A stretch of 64,000 nucleotides of DNA, taken from Opitutales bacterium (lineage in GTDB: Bacteria; Verrucomicrobiota; Verrucomicrobiia; Opitutales; UBA2987). The DNA is taken from the NCBI GenBank assembly GCA_021772515.1, contig JAJFLU010000052.1, positions 87,110-151,109 on the forward strand, read 5' to 3'. Numbering within the stretch: the stretch's first letter is position 1; every line of letters starts with the position of its first letter. Both the position numbers and the translations under genes were made by a program. The notes under the pieces were generated by a model that made no database searches, was not told the origin of the DNA, and was given only the letters and a program-made list of their open reading frames with translations. Positions 15,917 through 26,700 of this stretch are shown here, piece after piece.

Positions 15917-17404
15917 TCAGACAAAGGCGGCTCTTACTTTTTTTACCCGGACTACATTTCCCTGGAGGTTTTTGTGATGGTCGAAGAGCATTTTGTCGAT
16001 TTTGTTGGCCGTAATAACCCCGTAATTGATGGCTCCTAGCCAGCCCGACATGATGATTCCGACCGAACCTGCATGAAATAGGCCCAAAACCTGTTTGGAA
16101 AGGTCCATGGAAACCTTAAGTCCCTCATATTTTGTCCCAAATGAGGCCCCTCCCACATGACGGGTATAGTGGCGGATGGTGCGCGGCGTGGCCGCCTCGA
16201 TATGGTCAACCTTTTCCCGGATGTCGGGAATAAGTTTTTCCAAAGAGGCGAGGGATTCCTCACAAAGCCGGTGCTTTTCCTTGCGGTATTCAGCATCGGT
16301 CATCTCGGACCAATCTTCCCATTTGCCGTTGAGCGAGGCCACGATCGCGATGCGTGGGTTTTTCAGGTGCGGCCGGGTTTCGGGATAATAGACGGAAAAT
16401 GTGCGGCTTCTGGTATTGAGGTCGGTCAATTCGTCACTGGAAAATTTTTCGCAATCGGAGGTAAAAACCAAATCCCCAATATCGGGAATGGTGGCGTCTT
16501 TTTTCAGACCCATATACACTTGGCACGAACTCGAGTTGAGGCGCACTTTTTCCGCTTCATCAACGAAGGCGGGGTCGAAATTTTTACGGCCAACCAGTTT
16601 CAGAACGGTGCTTTTGATATTGGCATTGGAAAGCACGGCCTTGCTCCGAATGAGGCGTCCATTGGCCTGCACACCGGCAATGCAGCGCTGTCCATCGCGT
16701 TCTTCGACCAACACCTTGTCCACGAGAGCCCGTTTGCGCAAATCGACACCGTTGCTACGCAATTCATCGACCATTTTCTTAATGAGGGTATCCGTCCCGC
16801 CCCGGAAAGTGTAAACCCCTTTGTTCATGAAATTTCCAAATACGATGCCAAAAGTAATGGCGGGATCATCCAGGGTTGAGCCATTGGCGTAGGCAATCGG
16901 TTCCATCAGCAAACGGTGGATATCGGCCCGGCCCGGAAAAAACTCCTCGAACAACTCCCGCGTCGTCAAGGTGACATCGTCGTAAAAATTCATGGTTTTG
17001 AGGCGCTGGAAAAAAGCCTCCCCAATCCCCCTTGCGATCTTGAATTTATCGTTCAGTAAATTGGTAAAATGAGCCTTGTCAAAAGGAGTCCAGATATTGA
17101 ACTGCGGGTTGATAAACCGCACATTCTTGAGCTGCACAATGGAATCGGCGATATCCTTGGTCCAATATTTGCGGCAAGATTTAATCATCCCGATGGGAAA
17201 TCCGTGCAGGGAAATATCAAAAATATGCCCCCCTTTGCGGCGAAACCATGTGGCCAAACCGCCATATTGGTAATGATGCTCAAGCAGCAGAACCGAGTGC
17301 CCGTTTTTCGCCAAATAGTTAGCCCCGGTCAATCCGGCCAGCCCACTGCCGATGACAATTACGTCATAATAGTCGGAGACCCCCTCTAGCCAATCCTTTG
17401 CCAT
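15917..17404 (-). CDS. phytoene desaturase / retinol saturase-like FAD oxidoreductase
   Basis: 495 aa. The N-terminal dinucleotide-binding motif is '[20 protein letters not shown]' with the following '[17 protein letters not shown]'. The C-terminal FAD-closing motif is '[22 protein letters not shown]'. This is the CrtI/NAD(P)-binding amine-oxidase-like fold, closest in look to bacterial retinol-saturase-like members ('[12 protein letters not shown]' after the FAD site). No signal peptide. The partner fabZ-like gene suggests a substrate that is an acyl or polyene chain, but no carotenoid synthase (crtB, crtE) is near. A perfect GCCGATAA (17448-17455, minus strand) lies upstream but lacks a -35 box. 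Confidence 0.8.
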   Translation of the reverse strand: MAKDWLEGVSDYYDVIVIGSGLAGLTGANYLAKNGHSVLLLEHHYQYGGLATWFRRKGGHIFDISLHGFPIGMIKSCRKYWTKDIADSIVQLKNVRFINPQFNIWTPFDKAHFTNLLNDKFKIARGIGEAFFQRLKTMNFYDDVTLTTRELFEEFFPGRADIHRLLMEPIAYANGSTLDDPAITFGIVFGNFMNKGVYTFRGGTDTLIKKMVDELRSNGVDLRKRALVDKVLVEERDGQRCIAGVQANGRLIRSKAVLSNANIKSTVLKLVGRKNFDPAFVDEAEKVRLNSSSCQVYMGLKKDATIPDIGDLVFTSDCEKFSSDELTDLNTRSRTFSVYYPETRPHLKNPRIAIVASLNGKWEDWSEMTDAEYRKEKHRLCEESLASLEKLIPDIREKVDHIEAATPRTIRHYTRHVGGASFGTKYEGLKVSMDLSKQVLGLFHAGSVGIIMSGWLGAINYGVITANKIDKMLFDHHKNLQGNVVRVKKVRAAFV

Positions 17405-17619
17405 TTTTAAATTCAGGCTTGTTGTATATCTTTACTATTCAAGTAGATTATCGGCCATTATCTGCATGCAAACTCAGTTAATTCAACCCTAAACTGCCCT
17501 CGCCGTGCCAGAATCTCACTGATATCGAGGTAAATTCGATTGATAGAAGGACTTTCATCATAATAGATTGCCCATTTTGACATTGCGAAGTTTTCCTTAG
17601 AGCTGCAGTCACTCCACTA

Positions 17620-18915
17620 ATGCCGAATAAATTTTATCAACCTTTCGACTACGAAACTTTCAGGGAATCCCGAGCCCCCGATGAAATTCGGACTCCTTTT
17701 CAAGTGGATAGGGATCGCGTGACATTCACGGAGGCTTTTCGGCGTCTGCAATCAAAGACGCAGGTTTTCCAATCCGGGGAGTATGATTTTTATCGGACTC
17801 GCCTGACTCACTCGATCGAGGTGGCGCGAATTGGCCGGGGAATTTGTGAATATCTGCGAGCGGCAAACGAATCCCTGGGCTCAGATTTTTTCATCGATTC
17901 AGAATTGGTCGAGGCGCTCGGACTCGCTCACGATATCGGGCATCCGCCTTTTGGCCACATCGGAGAGCGCAAACTCAATGAATTGATGGGGCCCTACGGT
18001 GGTTTCGAGGGCAATGCCCAGAGCCTTCGCATCGTGGCGGACCTCATTTACGAGCGTCCCGACAACCCCAAGGGTATGAGCCCCACCCGCGCGTTTATGG
18101 ACGGGATTCTCAAGTATAAAAATCTCTATCGCGAAAGGATTTCCAAGGATGAACAGGGAAACCCGGTTTACCCCCACAACCATTTCCTCTACAATCAGCA
18201 GGAGGACTGCCGGGCCTTCGTTTTTGGAGAGGCCGAACTTCCCGACGATCTTCTTGATAGCAAAAATCTCAACGATTTCAAAAGCATCGAATGCCAAATT
18301 CTCGATTGGGCCGACGATGCCGCCTATTCCCTCCACGACATTCTCGATGGCATAAAGGCGGGATTTATCGGTGTTACACAGCTTAAAAATTGGGCGGACG
18401 GTCGCCCGCTCACCACCGGGCAATCGGCGTGCCTCGATGATCTGAGCAAGCTGATCCATAACAACAGCATCGAAGCAGTTTTTAGCAACAAAATCGGGGA
18501 ATTCATTCGGGCCTGCGGTTTGAGCGAAGTGGAGAACTGCATGTCCTCGAAAACAAACCGCTACCGTTACCAACTGAATGTGAAATCGGCGATCAGGGAA
18601 GAATGCGAACTCTACAAAACAGTGGCCTGCGATTTGATTTTTCTATCGCCGCAGATTCAAAAGATCGAATTCCGGGGCGGCTTTTTCCTCCAGCGCCTTT
18701 TTGATGCTTACTACGAAAATTATATCGGAAATTCCCGACGAAAATTGAAGATTTTACCACGAAATGTCTCTGGCTGGATCGACCGCGAAAGCACCGAGGA
18801 AGGGAAAATGCGACGTATCTGTGATTACCTGGCCGGCATGACCGACGGCAACGCCATGCGCTCCTACAAACGACTCTATGATCCCGATTTCGGAACCATC
18901 GCGGATTTGCAGTAG
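17620..18915 (+). CDS. dgt: deoxyguanosinetriphosphate triphosphohydrolase (dGTPase, HD superfamily)
   Basis: 431 aa. It hydrolyses dNTPs, usually dGTP, to the nucleoside and triphosphate. The N-terminus has 'FQVDRDRVTFTEAFRRLQSKTQV' and 'RTRLTHSIEVARIGRGI'. The HD metal site is 'LGLAHDIGHPPFGHIGERKL', and the second metal Asp lies in 'QILDWADDAAYSLHDI'. The short length and motif spacing match the general (type 2) dGTPases rather than the E. coli 505-aa form. It is the first of two plus-strand genes; the kinase-like gene follows after 89 bases. Confidence 0.92.
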   Translation: MPNKFYQPFDYETFRESRAPDEIRTPFQVDRDRVTFTEAFRRLQSKTQVFQSGEYDFYRTRLTHSIEVARIGRGICEYLRAANESLGSDFFIDSELVEALGLAHDIGHPPFGHIGERKLNELMGPYGGFEGNAQSLRIVADLIYERPDNPKGMSPTRAFMDGILKYKNLYRERISKDEQGNPVYPHNHFLYNQQEDCRAFVFGEAELPDDLLDSKNLNDFKSIECQILDWADDAAYSLHDILDGIKAGFIGVTQLKNWADGRPLTTGQSACLDDLSKLIHNNSIEAVFSNKIGEFIRACGLSEVENCMSSKTNRYRYQLNVKSAIREECELYKTVACDLIFLSPQIQKIEFRGGFFLQRLFDAYYENYIGNSRRKLKILPRNVSGWIDRESTEEGKMRRICDYLAGMTDGNAMRSYKRLYDPDFGTIADLQ

Positions 18916-19004
18916 CTGCCACGGTACATGAGCAAGCAATAGATATTCACTTGTCTCGAAATATATCATCGGCTGTAGGCTCTTTATTGCAGGACACCCT
19001 ATCA

Positions 19005-20039
19005 ATGAATTCTGAGGAACTATTAAGCAAACACCCCGAGGTAATACTTCTTGATACCCTCGATTCCGCTGGGCTCCAAACCTACCTGCGCAAAAGGGGG
19101 CTATTGGGAAACGCTGAGGAAATATCCAGCGCCGAAAAACCCGGTGAAGGAAATATGAACTACACCCTGCGTATCTCGACCACCGAAGGGCGCAGTTTCA
19201 TCCTCAAGCAATCCCGCCCCTGGGTCGAAAAATACCCCCAAATCCCCGCGCCGTGGGACCGGGCCATCCGCGAAGCCCGATTTTACGATCTGGTCAAGGC
19301 CCACCCGAAAGTCGCCAACGGAATGCCGCGATTGCTGGATCTCGATCCTATTCTGCGGGTCCTCGCGGTCGAAGATCTCGGACATGCCAGCGATTTTACA
19401 AATATTTACTCCCCGAAAAACCCTCTAATCAACGATGATCTGGCCGCCCTTTGTGAATGGTTATCCGCCCTGCACGAAATTGAGTTTAACGAAGAAGCCC
19501 GCTCCAGCCTGGTCAACCGGGATATGCGAGAGCTCAATCACGAGCATATTTTCAATTTTCCGCTATTAAAAAACAATGGTCTCGACCTTGACGGCATTAC
19601 GCCCGGTCTGAAAAAAGAAGCGGCCCGACTGATTGACGATCAATCGTTTGTGGCAACGGTCCGGCAATTGGGGGAGGTTTACCAACAAGATGGAAAAACC
19701 CTTCTGCATGGCGACTATTTCCCCGGAAGCTGGCTGAAAACACCCAACGGCGTTCGCATCATCGATCCCGAGTTCGGATTTTTCGGCCCCGCCGAATTCG
19801 ACGCAGGTGTCATACTGGCCCATCTCCATTTGAGCAATCAAGATGCCAACCAGATTTCATTTTTCTATAAAAGCTATCAACCCCAAAAAGAATTCGATCC
19901 CGCGCTCATGCAAGCCTTCGCCGGTGTAGAAATCATGCGCCGCCTCATCGGAATCGCCCAACTCCCTCTACCCTGTGACCTGCAAAATAAAGCCGCCCTC
20001 CTGGAGATTGCTCACAATTTGGTAATGAACTTCAATTAG
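19005..20039 (+). CDS. methylthioribose kinase-like phosphotransferase (APH fold)
   Basis: 344 aa from the ATG at 19005, which has AGGA 9 bases upstream; a TTG at 18951 would add 18 unlikely residues. Visible are the P-loop-like 'GEGNMNYTLRI', the ATP Lys region 'FILKQSRPWVEKYP', the catalytic loop 'LLHGDYFPGSWL' (HGD) and the metal motif 'RIIDPEFGFFGPAEFDAG'. The combination 'KQ..PW/YV' and 'DPEF.F.GP..FD.G' is the methylthioribose-kinase pattern (methionine salvage) rather than aminoglycoside resistance. No other mtn genes are nearby, so the substrate is not certain. Confidence 0.75.
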   Translation: MNSEELLSKHPEVILLDTLDSAGLQTYLRKRGLLGNAEEISSAEKPGEGNMNYTLRISTTEGRSFILKQSRPWVEKYPQIPAPWDRAIREARFYDLVKAHPKVANGMPRLLDLDPILRVLAVEDLGHASDFTNIYSPKNPLINDDLAALCEWLSALHEIEFNEEARSSLVNRDMRELNHEHIFNFPLLKNNGLDLDGITPGLKKEAARLIDDQSFVATVRQLGEVYQQDGKTLLHGDYFPGSWLKTPNGVRIIDPEFGFFGPAEFDAGVILAHLHLSNQDANQISFFYKSYQPQKEFDPALMQAFAGVEIMRRLIGIAQLPLPCDLQNKAALLEIAHNLVMNFN

Positions 20040-20229
20040 CGTTTCAGGCAGAAGGTTTTACGCTCCTTCATTATAGGATCGACAAAATTGTGAAATTCCT
20101 TATCATGGGACACGAGAAAATAAGGGTATTTGAAAAGGATTGGGAACTCTTGGACAAGGGGTGAGTCTCGCCCGTTTTATGGTAAACAAAGGCAACTTAA
20201 TTCCGTTATAGGAGTTAATTTCAGAGGAA

Positions 20230-23200
20230 GTGAGTTTTTTTGAAAAAAGTAGCAGCGGAATTTTAGTATTCGGCATTGTTTTCGCCCTAGCGGTTCTTTC
20301 GATCACAAGCGTGTGGGCGCAAAAACCGGCAGGCTCGAAGGAGCTGTCGAGTGTACTTTTGACGATCGAGAACACCGTGGAGGTTGAGATTGGCAAAAAA
20401 CCTTGGGTGAATGGAAAAGTGGGGCAGCCATTAAACTATGGAAATCGTGTCCGCACTGGCGAATACAGCCGTGCCACGATTAAACTCCCCAATGGCAGCA
20501 TTTTACGAATCGACGAATTTACGACCATTCGCTTGAAACCGCCCTCGGGCGCCAAGCCCAAACCGGAAACGGAATTGGAAAAAGGTAAGCTCTATTTTTT
20601 CGGTAAATCGAAGGCCGATGAGACGGAATTTGTCACCCCAACCGCCAATGGAGCCATCCGGGGCACCGAATTCGCGCTCAGCGTGGACGACTCGGAAACC
20701 ACGGTTCTCACCTTGATGGATGGCTCGGTCCGCCTCTTCAATCCATTGGGAGCAATCGAGCTCGAAAGCGGCGAGCAGGGCACGGTCGCGAGGGGCGCCC
20801 CACCCAGAAAAACAGCGGTTATCGACGCCATCAGCGCCATCCAGTGGAGTCTCTATTATCCGGGTGTGCTCGACCCCGATGAGTTGTCCTTAAATTCCTC
20901 CGAAAAGAATATCCACGCGGCCTCATTACAAGCTTACAGCCGTGGAAACTTGTTGGAGGCATTGGCCAAATTTACCCCGCCGAAGGACAGGCCGCTCAGT
21001 CGGGCCGAGAAAATCTATTTCGCCGGTCTGCTGCTGGCCACTGGACAGGTGGATGAATCGGTGAAGCTTTTAGGTAATTCCACAACAAAGAATTCCCAAA
21101 CAATGGCCCTCGAGGAACTCGTGGCGGCGGTCAAAGGCGAAACGGTGGATGTCTCCAAGGCCCCCCAAGGCTCCTCCCAATTGCTGGCCCGTTCTTATTA
21201 TCTGCAATCGCGGGGCAGTCTCGAAGAGGCATTGCAAACGGCCCTTCAGGCGGTCGAGCTTTCGCCTCGTTTCGGTTTTGGTTGGGCGCGGGTGGCCGAA
21301 CTCGAGTTTGGTTTCGGAAAAACCCGCTCGGTCAAAGCCGCCCTCGAAAATGCCCGCCAATTTTCTCCGAAAAATCCGCAAATGGCCTCCCTTGAGGGAT
21401 TCATACTGGCCGGTGAAAACAAGTTAGCGCTAGCTTCGCAGAAATTTGAGGAAGCCATTGCCCTCGATGGCGCTCTCGGAAATGCCTGGCTCGGTTTGGG
21501 CCTGACCAACATCGCTCTCAACCATATTTCCGAAGGACGACAGCACCTCCAAAACGCGGCCGCACTCGAGCCCAACCGCTCCCTCCTGCGCAGCTATTTG
21601 GCCAAGGGATTCTCGATCGAATCGAATTTTTCCCTGGCAGAACACGAACTGCAATTGGCCCGTAAGATCGATCCTGCCGATCCCACCCCCGACCTCTATG
21701 GCGCCCTTCTGAACCGCGCCCAAAACCGATTCAATGAGGCGGTCCACGAGTTGGAGCGCTCGCTGGAGCTCAATGACAACCGGCGGCTCTATCGCTCGAA
21801 ATTTCTGCTCGATCAGGATCGGGCCGTGCGCGGGGCAAATCTGGCGGAAATTTTGCAGCGGGCCGGATTGAGCGAATTGGCCGTCAGTGAAGCGGGAAAC
21901 GCCGTGGCAGCGGATTACTCCAATTTTTCGGCTCACCGGTTTCTCTCCAATTCCTATAACGAGTTGCGGGATCCTCTCGGTATCAATTTGCGATTCGAGG
22001 TAGCCTGGGCCAATGAACTTTTCCTCGCCAATATCCTCTCGCCGGTCGGTGCGGGTAATCTTTCTCCCGCCATCACACAGCAAGAATATTCGCGTTTATT
22101 CACCAGAAGGCGACCGGAACTCAGCCTGAGCGGCTCCTACAGCAGCGATGGGCGGCAGGAATATCTCCTATCAAGCGCCATCCTGTCCGGAAAATCGGCA
22201 TTTTATCTGGACGCCGAGCACACCGAGTTCGATGAGTTCTTTTTCAACGACGATCTCAAGCGCACCGTCATTTATGGAAGTTTCAAGCATCAGTTCAATG
22301 AGCGAGATTCCGTTTACGCCCTTTTAATATACAAGGACTCGGAAAACGGCGATGTGTTTTTGCACTACGATGCCGACACCCCGATCGGGGAAAGTTCTCT
22401 CGGGCGGGACACGGATTTCCGCTTCCGTGAACGGCAGGAACCCCTCGCATTTCTCGCTTTTCACCGCGAGTGGTCCCCCGGAAATCACACAATTCTGATG
22501 GGAGCCCGGCTCGACAACCAGCAAAGCCTCGTGGACAAAACGCGCTCGGTGCTCTTCTTCCGTTCACTGGACGGCCTGCCCGCACAACAGGCCACTCCGC
22601 CCCTCGATTGGACATTCGAGTCTAACTTCGAACTCTACTCGGGCGAGATTCAGCAAATATATTCATGGGGCGCATCGAGCGTGATTATCGGTGGTCGCGT
22701 TCAAACGGGGGATTTCGAAAGCGCTTCAACATTGGGAACACCGAGTCCGATTTTCGCCGATTTCCTCGAACAAAGGGTCTCGGAAGATTTTTCGCGCCAA
22801 ACGGTTTACAGTTATTTCAATCACTCGGTGCCCATTCCAGGCCAAAGTTTTAACGTCACATTGGGTCTAACCTATGATCGTGTGGAATTTCCCTCTAATC
22901 TGGCGGAAGCCCCGCTCATTCCCGGCCAAAAAGAAAGCGATCAGGTGGGGCCAAAAGCGGGCCTTTCCTGGAGCCCGACCAAAGGCTGGACAGTCAGGGC
23001 CTCCTTCAGCCGGACCCAAACCGGCTTCTCCATTGATGAGCCGGTCAGGCTGGAGCCGAATCAAGTTTCCGGGTTTATCCAGACTTTCCGCTCACTCATA
23101 CCGGAAAACGTGACCGGCACGATTCCCGCCTCCAGTATCGATGTCGCCAATTTTGCGGTGGACGGAAAGCTCGGTGAGGACACCTATTTTGGCCTTTCCG

Positions 23201-23763
23201 TTTTCCGGGGGGATTCGGATGTCGAGCGGAGCAGAAACGCCTTCGAGGCTGCGTTTTTCCCGTTTCCTCCGGTCGATGTAAACGGTTTTTCCTTCGAGGA
23301 AGTTTTTAACTACGAAGAAACTCAGGTAGCGATGCGGTTGGACAGGCTTTTCGGCGATGAGTGGTCAACGGGACTGCGATTTGTCTGGAATAACGCCCAA
23401 ATTGACAGATCGACCCCCGGATTACCCGAAACGATCGCCCCCTTCCCCGTCCTGAAAAACCTCGGAGCGGATCTGGTCAAAATTTCCTGGAATTTTCACT
23501 ACCAATCCTCGAACGGATTTTTCGCCCGTGGTGAATTTACTTATTGGTGGCAGGAAAATCGCAATTATGATCCGGTCTTGCCGGGCGATTCCTTCCGTAT
23601 GGTGGATATCGAGGTCGGCTACCGGCTCAAAAGTGACCGAGGGGAATTTGTTCTCGGATTAATGAATCTCACCGATGAGGACTACCAGATCAACCCGCTA
23701 AATAATTTTAACCAAATCCCCCGCGAGCGAACATTTATCGCCGCAGGGCGGATCAGTTTCTAA
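20230..23763 (+). CDS. FecR domain - TPR - outer-membrane beta-barrel fusion protein
   Basis: 1177 aa. The signal peptide ends near 'TSVWA|QKP'. Residues about 50-165 form a FecR-type domain ('VNGKVGQPLNYGNRVRTGEY', 'ATIKLPNGSILRIDEFTTIR', 'ATANGAIRGTEFAL'-like stretch, 'VLTLMDGSVRLFNP'). Residues about 230-600 hold several TPR-like helical pairs ('ALQTALQAVELSPRFGFGWA', 'ASQKFEEAIALDGALGNAWL'). From about 620 the sequence switches to the alternating aromatic strands of a TonB-dependent-receptor-like barrel and ends '...TFIAAGRISF' with the terminal Phe typical of outer-membrane barrels. No plug domain is seen. The start is GTG at 20230, with AGAGGAA directly before it. It is followed 22 bases later by the propeller gene. 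Whether it transports, senses or anchors is unknown. Confidence 0.82.
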   Translation: MSFFEKSSSGILVFGIVFALAVLSITSVWAQKPAGSKELSSVLLTIENTVEVEIGKKPWVNGKVGQPLNYGNRVRTGEYSRATIKLPNGSILRIDEFTTIRLKPPSGAKPKPETELEKGKLYFFGKSKADETEFVTPTANGAIRGTEFALSVDDSETTVLTLMDGSVRLFNPLGAIELESGEQGTVARGAPPRKTAVIDAISAIQWSLYYPGVLDPDELSLNSSEKNIHAASLQAYSRGNLLEALAKFTPPKDRPLSRAEKIYFAGLLLATGQVDESVKLLGNSTTKNSQTMALEELVAAVKGETVDVSKAPQGSSQLLARSYYLQSRGSLEEALQTALQAVELSPRFGFGWARVAELEFGFGKTRSVKAALENARQFSPKNPQMASLEGFILAGENKLALASQKFEEAIALDGALGNAWLGLGLTNIALNHISEGRQHLQNAAALEPNRSLLRSYLAKGFSIESNFSLAEHELQLARKIDPADPTPDLYGALLNRAQNRFNEAVHELERSLELNDNRRLYRSKFLLDQDRAVRGANLAEILQRAGLSELAVSEAGNAVAADYSNFSAHRFLSNSYNELRDPLGINLRFEVAWANELFLANILSPVGAGNLSPAITQQEYSRLFTRRRPELSLSGSYSSDGRQEYLLSSAILSGKSAFYLDAEHTEFDEFFFNDDLKRTVIYGSFKHQFNERDSVYALLIYKDSENGDVFLHYDADTPIGESSLGRDTDFRFRERQEPLAFLAFHREWSPGNHTILMGARLDNQQSLVDKTRSVLFFRSLDGLPAQQATPPLDWTFESNFELYSGEIQQIYSWGASSVIIGGRVQTGDFESASTLGTPSPIFADFLEQRVSEDFSRQTVYSYFNHSVPIPGQSFNVTLGLTYDRVEFPSNLAEAPLIPGQKESDQVGPKAGLSWSPTKGWTVRASFSRTQTGFSIDEPVRLEPNQVSGFIQTFRSLIPENVTGTIPASSIDVANFAVDGKLGEDTYFGLSVFRGDSDVERSRNAFEAAFFPFPPVDVNGFSFEEVFNYEETQVAMRLDRLFGDEWSTGLRFVWNNAQIDRSTPGLPETIAPFPVLKNLGADLVKISWNFHYQSSNGFFARGEFTYWWQENRNYDPVLPGDSFRMVDIEVGYRLKSDRGEFVLGLMNLTDEDYQINPLNNFNQIPRERTFIAAGRISF

Positions 23764-23785
23764 TCTTCATTTCGATTAATTAACC

Positions 23786-26700
23786 GTGAAGAAATCCCTT
23801 AAAATATTACTGACGACGCTGGGATTATTGGTCGCCGCTCCAATACCTTTGACCGCCCTCAATCCTGGAGATGTGGTTCTCACTCGAGTCACTCCGAACA
23901 GCATAATTTTGCTCGCATTGGTAGATATTCCAGCCGGAGAGCGAATAATATTTACCGACATCCGGTGGACTGCCAGAGGGTTTGCTTTCAGTACGGCGGA
24001 TTCCAATGACGGATTTTACGATTGGTTCGCCCCGGAGGCAAATGCCGCATTAGGCGCGCCCGGTGGGGTTGCCGCAGGTGAGCAGGTGCAAATCGATTTC
24101 CCCGCCGACTCCCTTTATTTGGAATGGCAGGAATACCTCTTCCTTTTCCAGCGAGGTATCAGCAATCCGACTTTTCTCTATGCCGTTTTTGCCGATGTCG
24201 ATTGGAATATCTGGGACAACCCCGCGAGAGGCCTGACCAATGACATCACTTCCATCACCATCGGAACCATCTCCGGGGCTCCTCTTGAAGCGGACGGAGA
24301 AACCCCTCGCATCAACCACGAGATTAAAACCACCCTGCGGAACGCTCATGCCGATGGATTGGAGCAACTAACCTGGCTCCGAGGCATCGCCACAATTCCG
24401 GCCTGGACCTGGGTGGAAAACAATGAGACGCCGATAAACGACGCCCCCTTCACAATCCTTCCCAGCGCCGGGCTGGTCGAATTTGTTTCCACCAGGCACC
24501 TCCTGAGGGAGACTGATGGCACTTTTGAGGTAGGGCTGAGACGGCTTTATGGAAACTCCGGTTTGGTTTCTGTCAGGGTCAGCACGGTGACAAACATTTC
24601 CGATTTTTCCCTTTTTAAACCCAGAACGACGGGAGTTTTTGACGATCTGACAGGCGTGGCCTATGGCAACGGCGTTTTTACGGTGGTGGGTTCAGGAGAA
24701 GGAACTCTGACCTCTCCCGACGGCATAACCTGGACAATCAACGATGTGCACGCGGATCCTTTTGACAACCTCTTCGACGTGACCTTCGGAAAAAGTATAT
24801 TCGTGGCGGTGGGCGATGGCGGTGTGATCCTGACATCACCCGACGGGGTGGTCTGGACCCGACAAACATCCCCCACCACCGAAGCTCTCATCGGAGTCGA
24901 ATTTCTCAATAATGCCTTTATCGCCGTGGGGGTAAATTATACGATTCTCAACTCCACCGATGGGCAAACCTGGACCCCAGCCACCGTTAATAGGGACACC
25001 TCCTCCGGGGATTTTTACAGTGTCGCTTTTGGAAGCGATAACACCGGCGGTAACAGCCTCTACGCCGCCGTAGGCAAAATTGGCTCCAGGGGCGCCATTT
25101 TTACCTCCCCAGATGGGGCCACATGGTCCTCCGTTTTCTCGACAGATAGTGAAGTGGTTCTTTGGAAAATTATTTTTGCCGATGCCACCGGATTTACGGC
25201 CGTGGGTGAAGAAGGGCGCGCGGTTACTTCACCCGAAGGTGTTATCTGGACGGAGGAACGCACCGGAGCGAATCTTACCTTATATTCACTAACGGCGACC
25301 GATTCACTACGCGCCGCTGTCGGTAGTGAGGGCCTCATCATCACGACAGAGGACGACTTGGAATTTCACCCGACCACTTTGAAAATCCGCGCCGCTTCCC
25401 TCTACGATATCATTATTGCCGCCGGAACCGCCGTGGTAGTTGGCGAATATGGCAAAATTCTGTCCAGATCTTTAACGGGAGGGACGCAGCTATCCGGCAA
25501 CGCTTCAACGGATTTCGATATCATCGATAACGCAGTTGTTTTTTGGGGGGACGGGGTAACTGGAACAAAAACCCAAACCATCAATTTTAAGGATGATACC
25601 GCCTCCACGGTGCGACGGCGATTTGATCTCGAAATATTTCCGGGGGCCGGCGAGCCTGATTTGGGAGAATCGATCACGGAAATCTCACTTTTCAATTCCG
25701 ATGGAAATTTAAATCGTATCGTACACAATTACGGACCCTTTCTCACATTCAAGGACGTGAATTTGGCCGTCGCCACGGTAAACCTGGCCCTGACCCACCA
25801 ACTAAGTTTTCGCATTCAAAACACCTCTTCGATAGATTCCAAAGCCCTTGTGGTGACTTTCGACGGGAGCAACCTGCCCGACCTCGATCTTCCCATCGTG
25901 CCCGCCAATAGTGTAACGGATGTGATCCTGGTGGAGCAACTTTCCGAGATCGTTCAGTCCATCAGCCTCTTCGAGTTCCTTACCAACGCGAACGAACCGG
26001 TTTTCAAGCATAAGCGGTTTATCAACAGCGTCTTCATCGTTGAAAACAGGGCTGGGAACGGGGTAAAAGATGGTTCCATTGGCCGTGGATTTGTAACCAA
26101 TTTAGCTACGGGCAGCTCTACGGGCCTCGTTACAACAAACTCCTCAATGGATAGTAAAAAGGAAGAGGAATTGAAGCCCTATTTCAGTGGTGGCACCCCC
26201 CCACCACCACCGGGTGAAGGTTGCGGAGAATGTTTCGGGCTGGTCCTGACGGATATCAGTGTAACCGGTATTGCGCCCGTAGAAACAGTCGGTTCATCAG
26301 ATTTTGCAGCCACCGCGATTTACCTCGACCCTTTTACGCTCGAGGAATTTATCGAAGAAATAACCGACCCTCAACCGGATTGGCTTCTCGACCCACAAAA
26401 GTATTCCGTCTCGGCAAGCGGGCTCGTCACAGCGAATACCGACCCCACCTTGACCTACCCGCAAATCGTCGCTCTCTCCGCCACTTCCGAGGATGGCGCA
26501 GCCGTGGACGAATTCGGTAACCCCGTTCCGGTGACAGGCAGCCTGAACGTAGAAGTAGATGAACCGGCCTCGAATCAGGACTACCCAACTTGGGTTACGC
26601 AGGAGGGGCTCTCCGCAGGGCCAAGTGGTGAAACCGATGATTTTGAGGAAGACGGGATAGTCAATTTGCTCGAATTTTCTCTTGGAATGGACCCCACCGT

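Noticed and set aside
17448..17455. perfect GCCGATAA (minus strand) upstream of the desaturase gene
   Set aside because: No -35 box at any suitable spacing; one or two exact copies are expected by chance in this length of DNA, and the gene is not flagellar.
17405..17619. tRNA gene or riboswitch in the divergent gap
   Set aside because: No cloverleaf arms or conserved riboswitch core could be found by eye.
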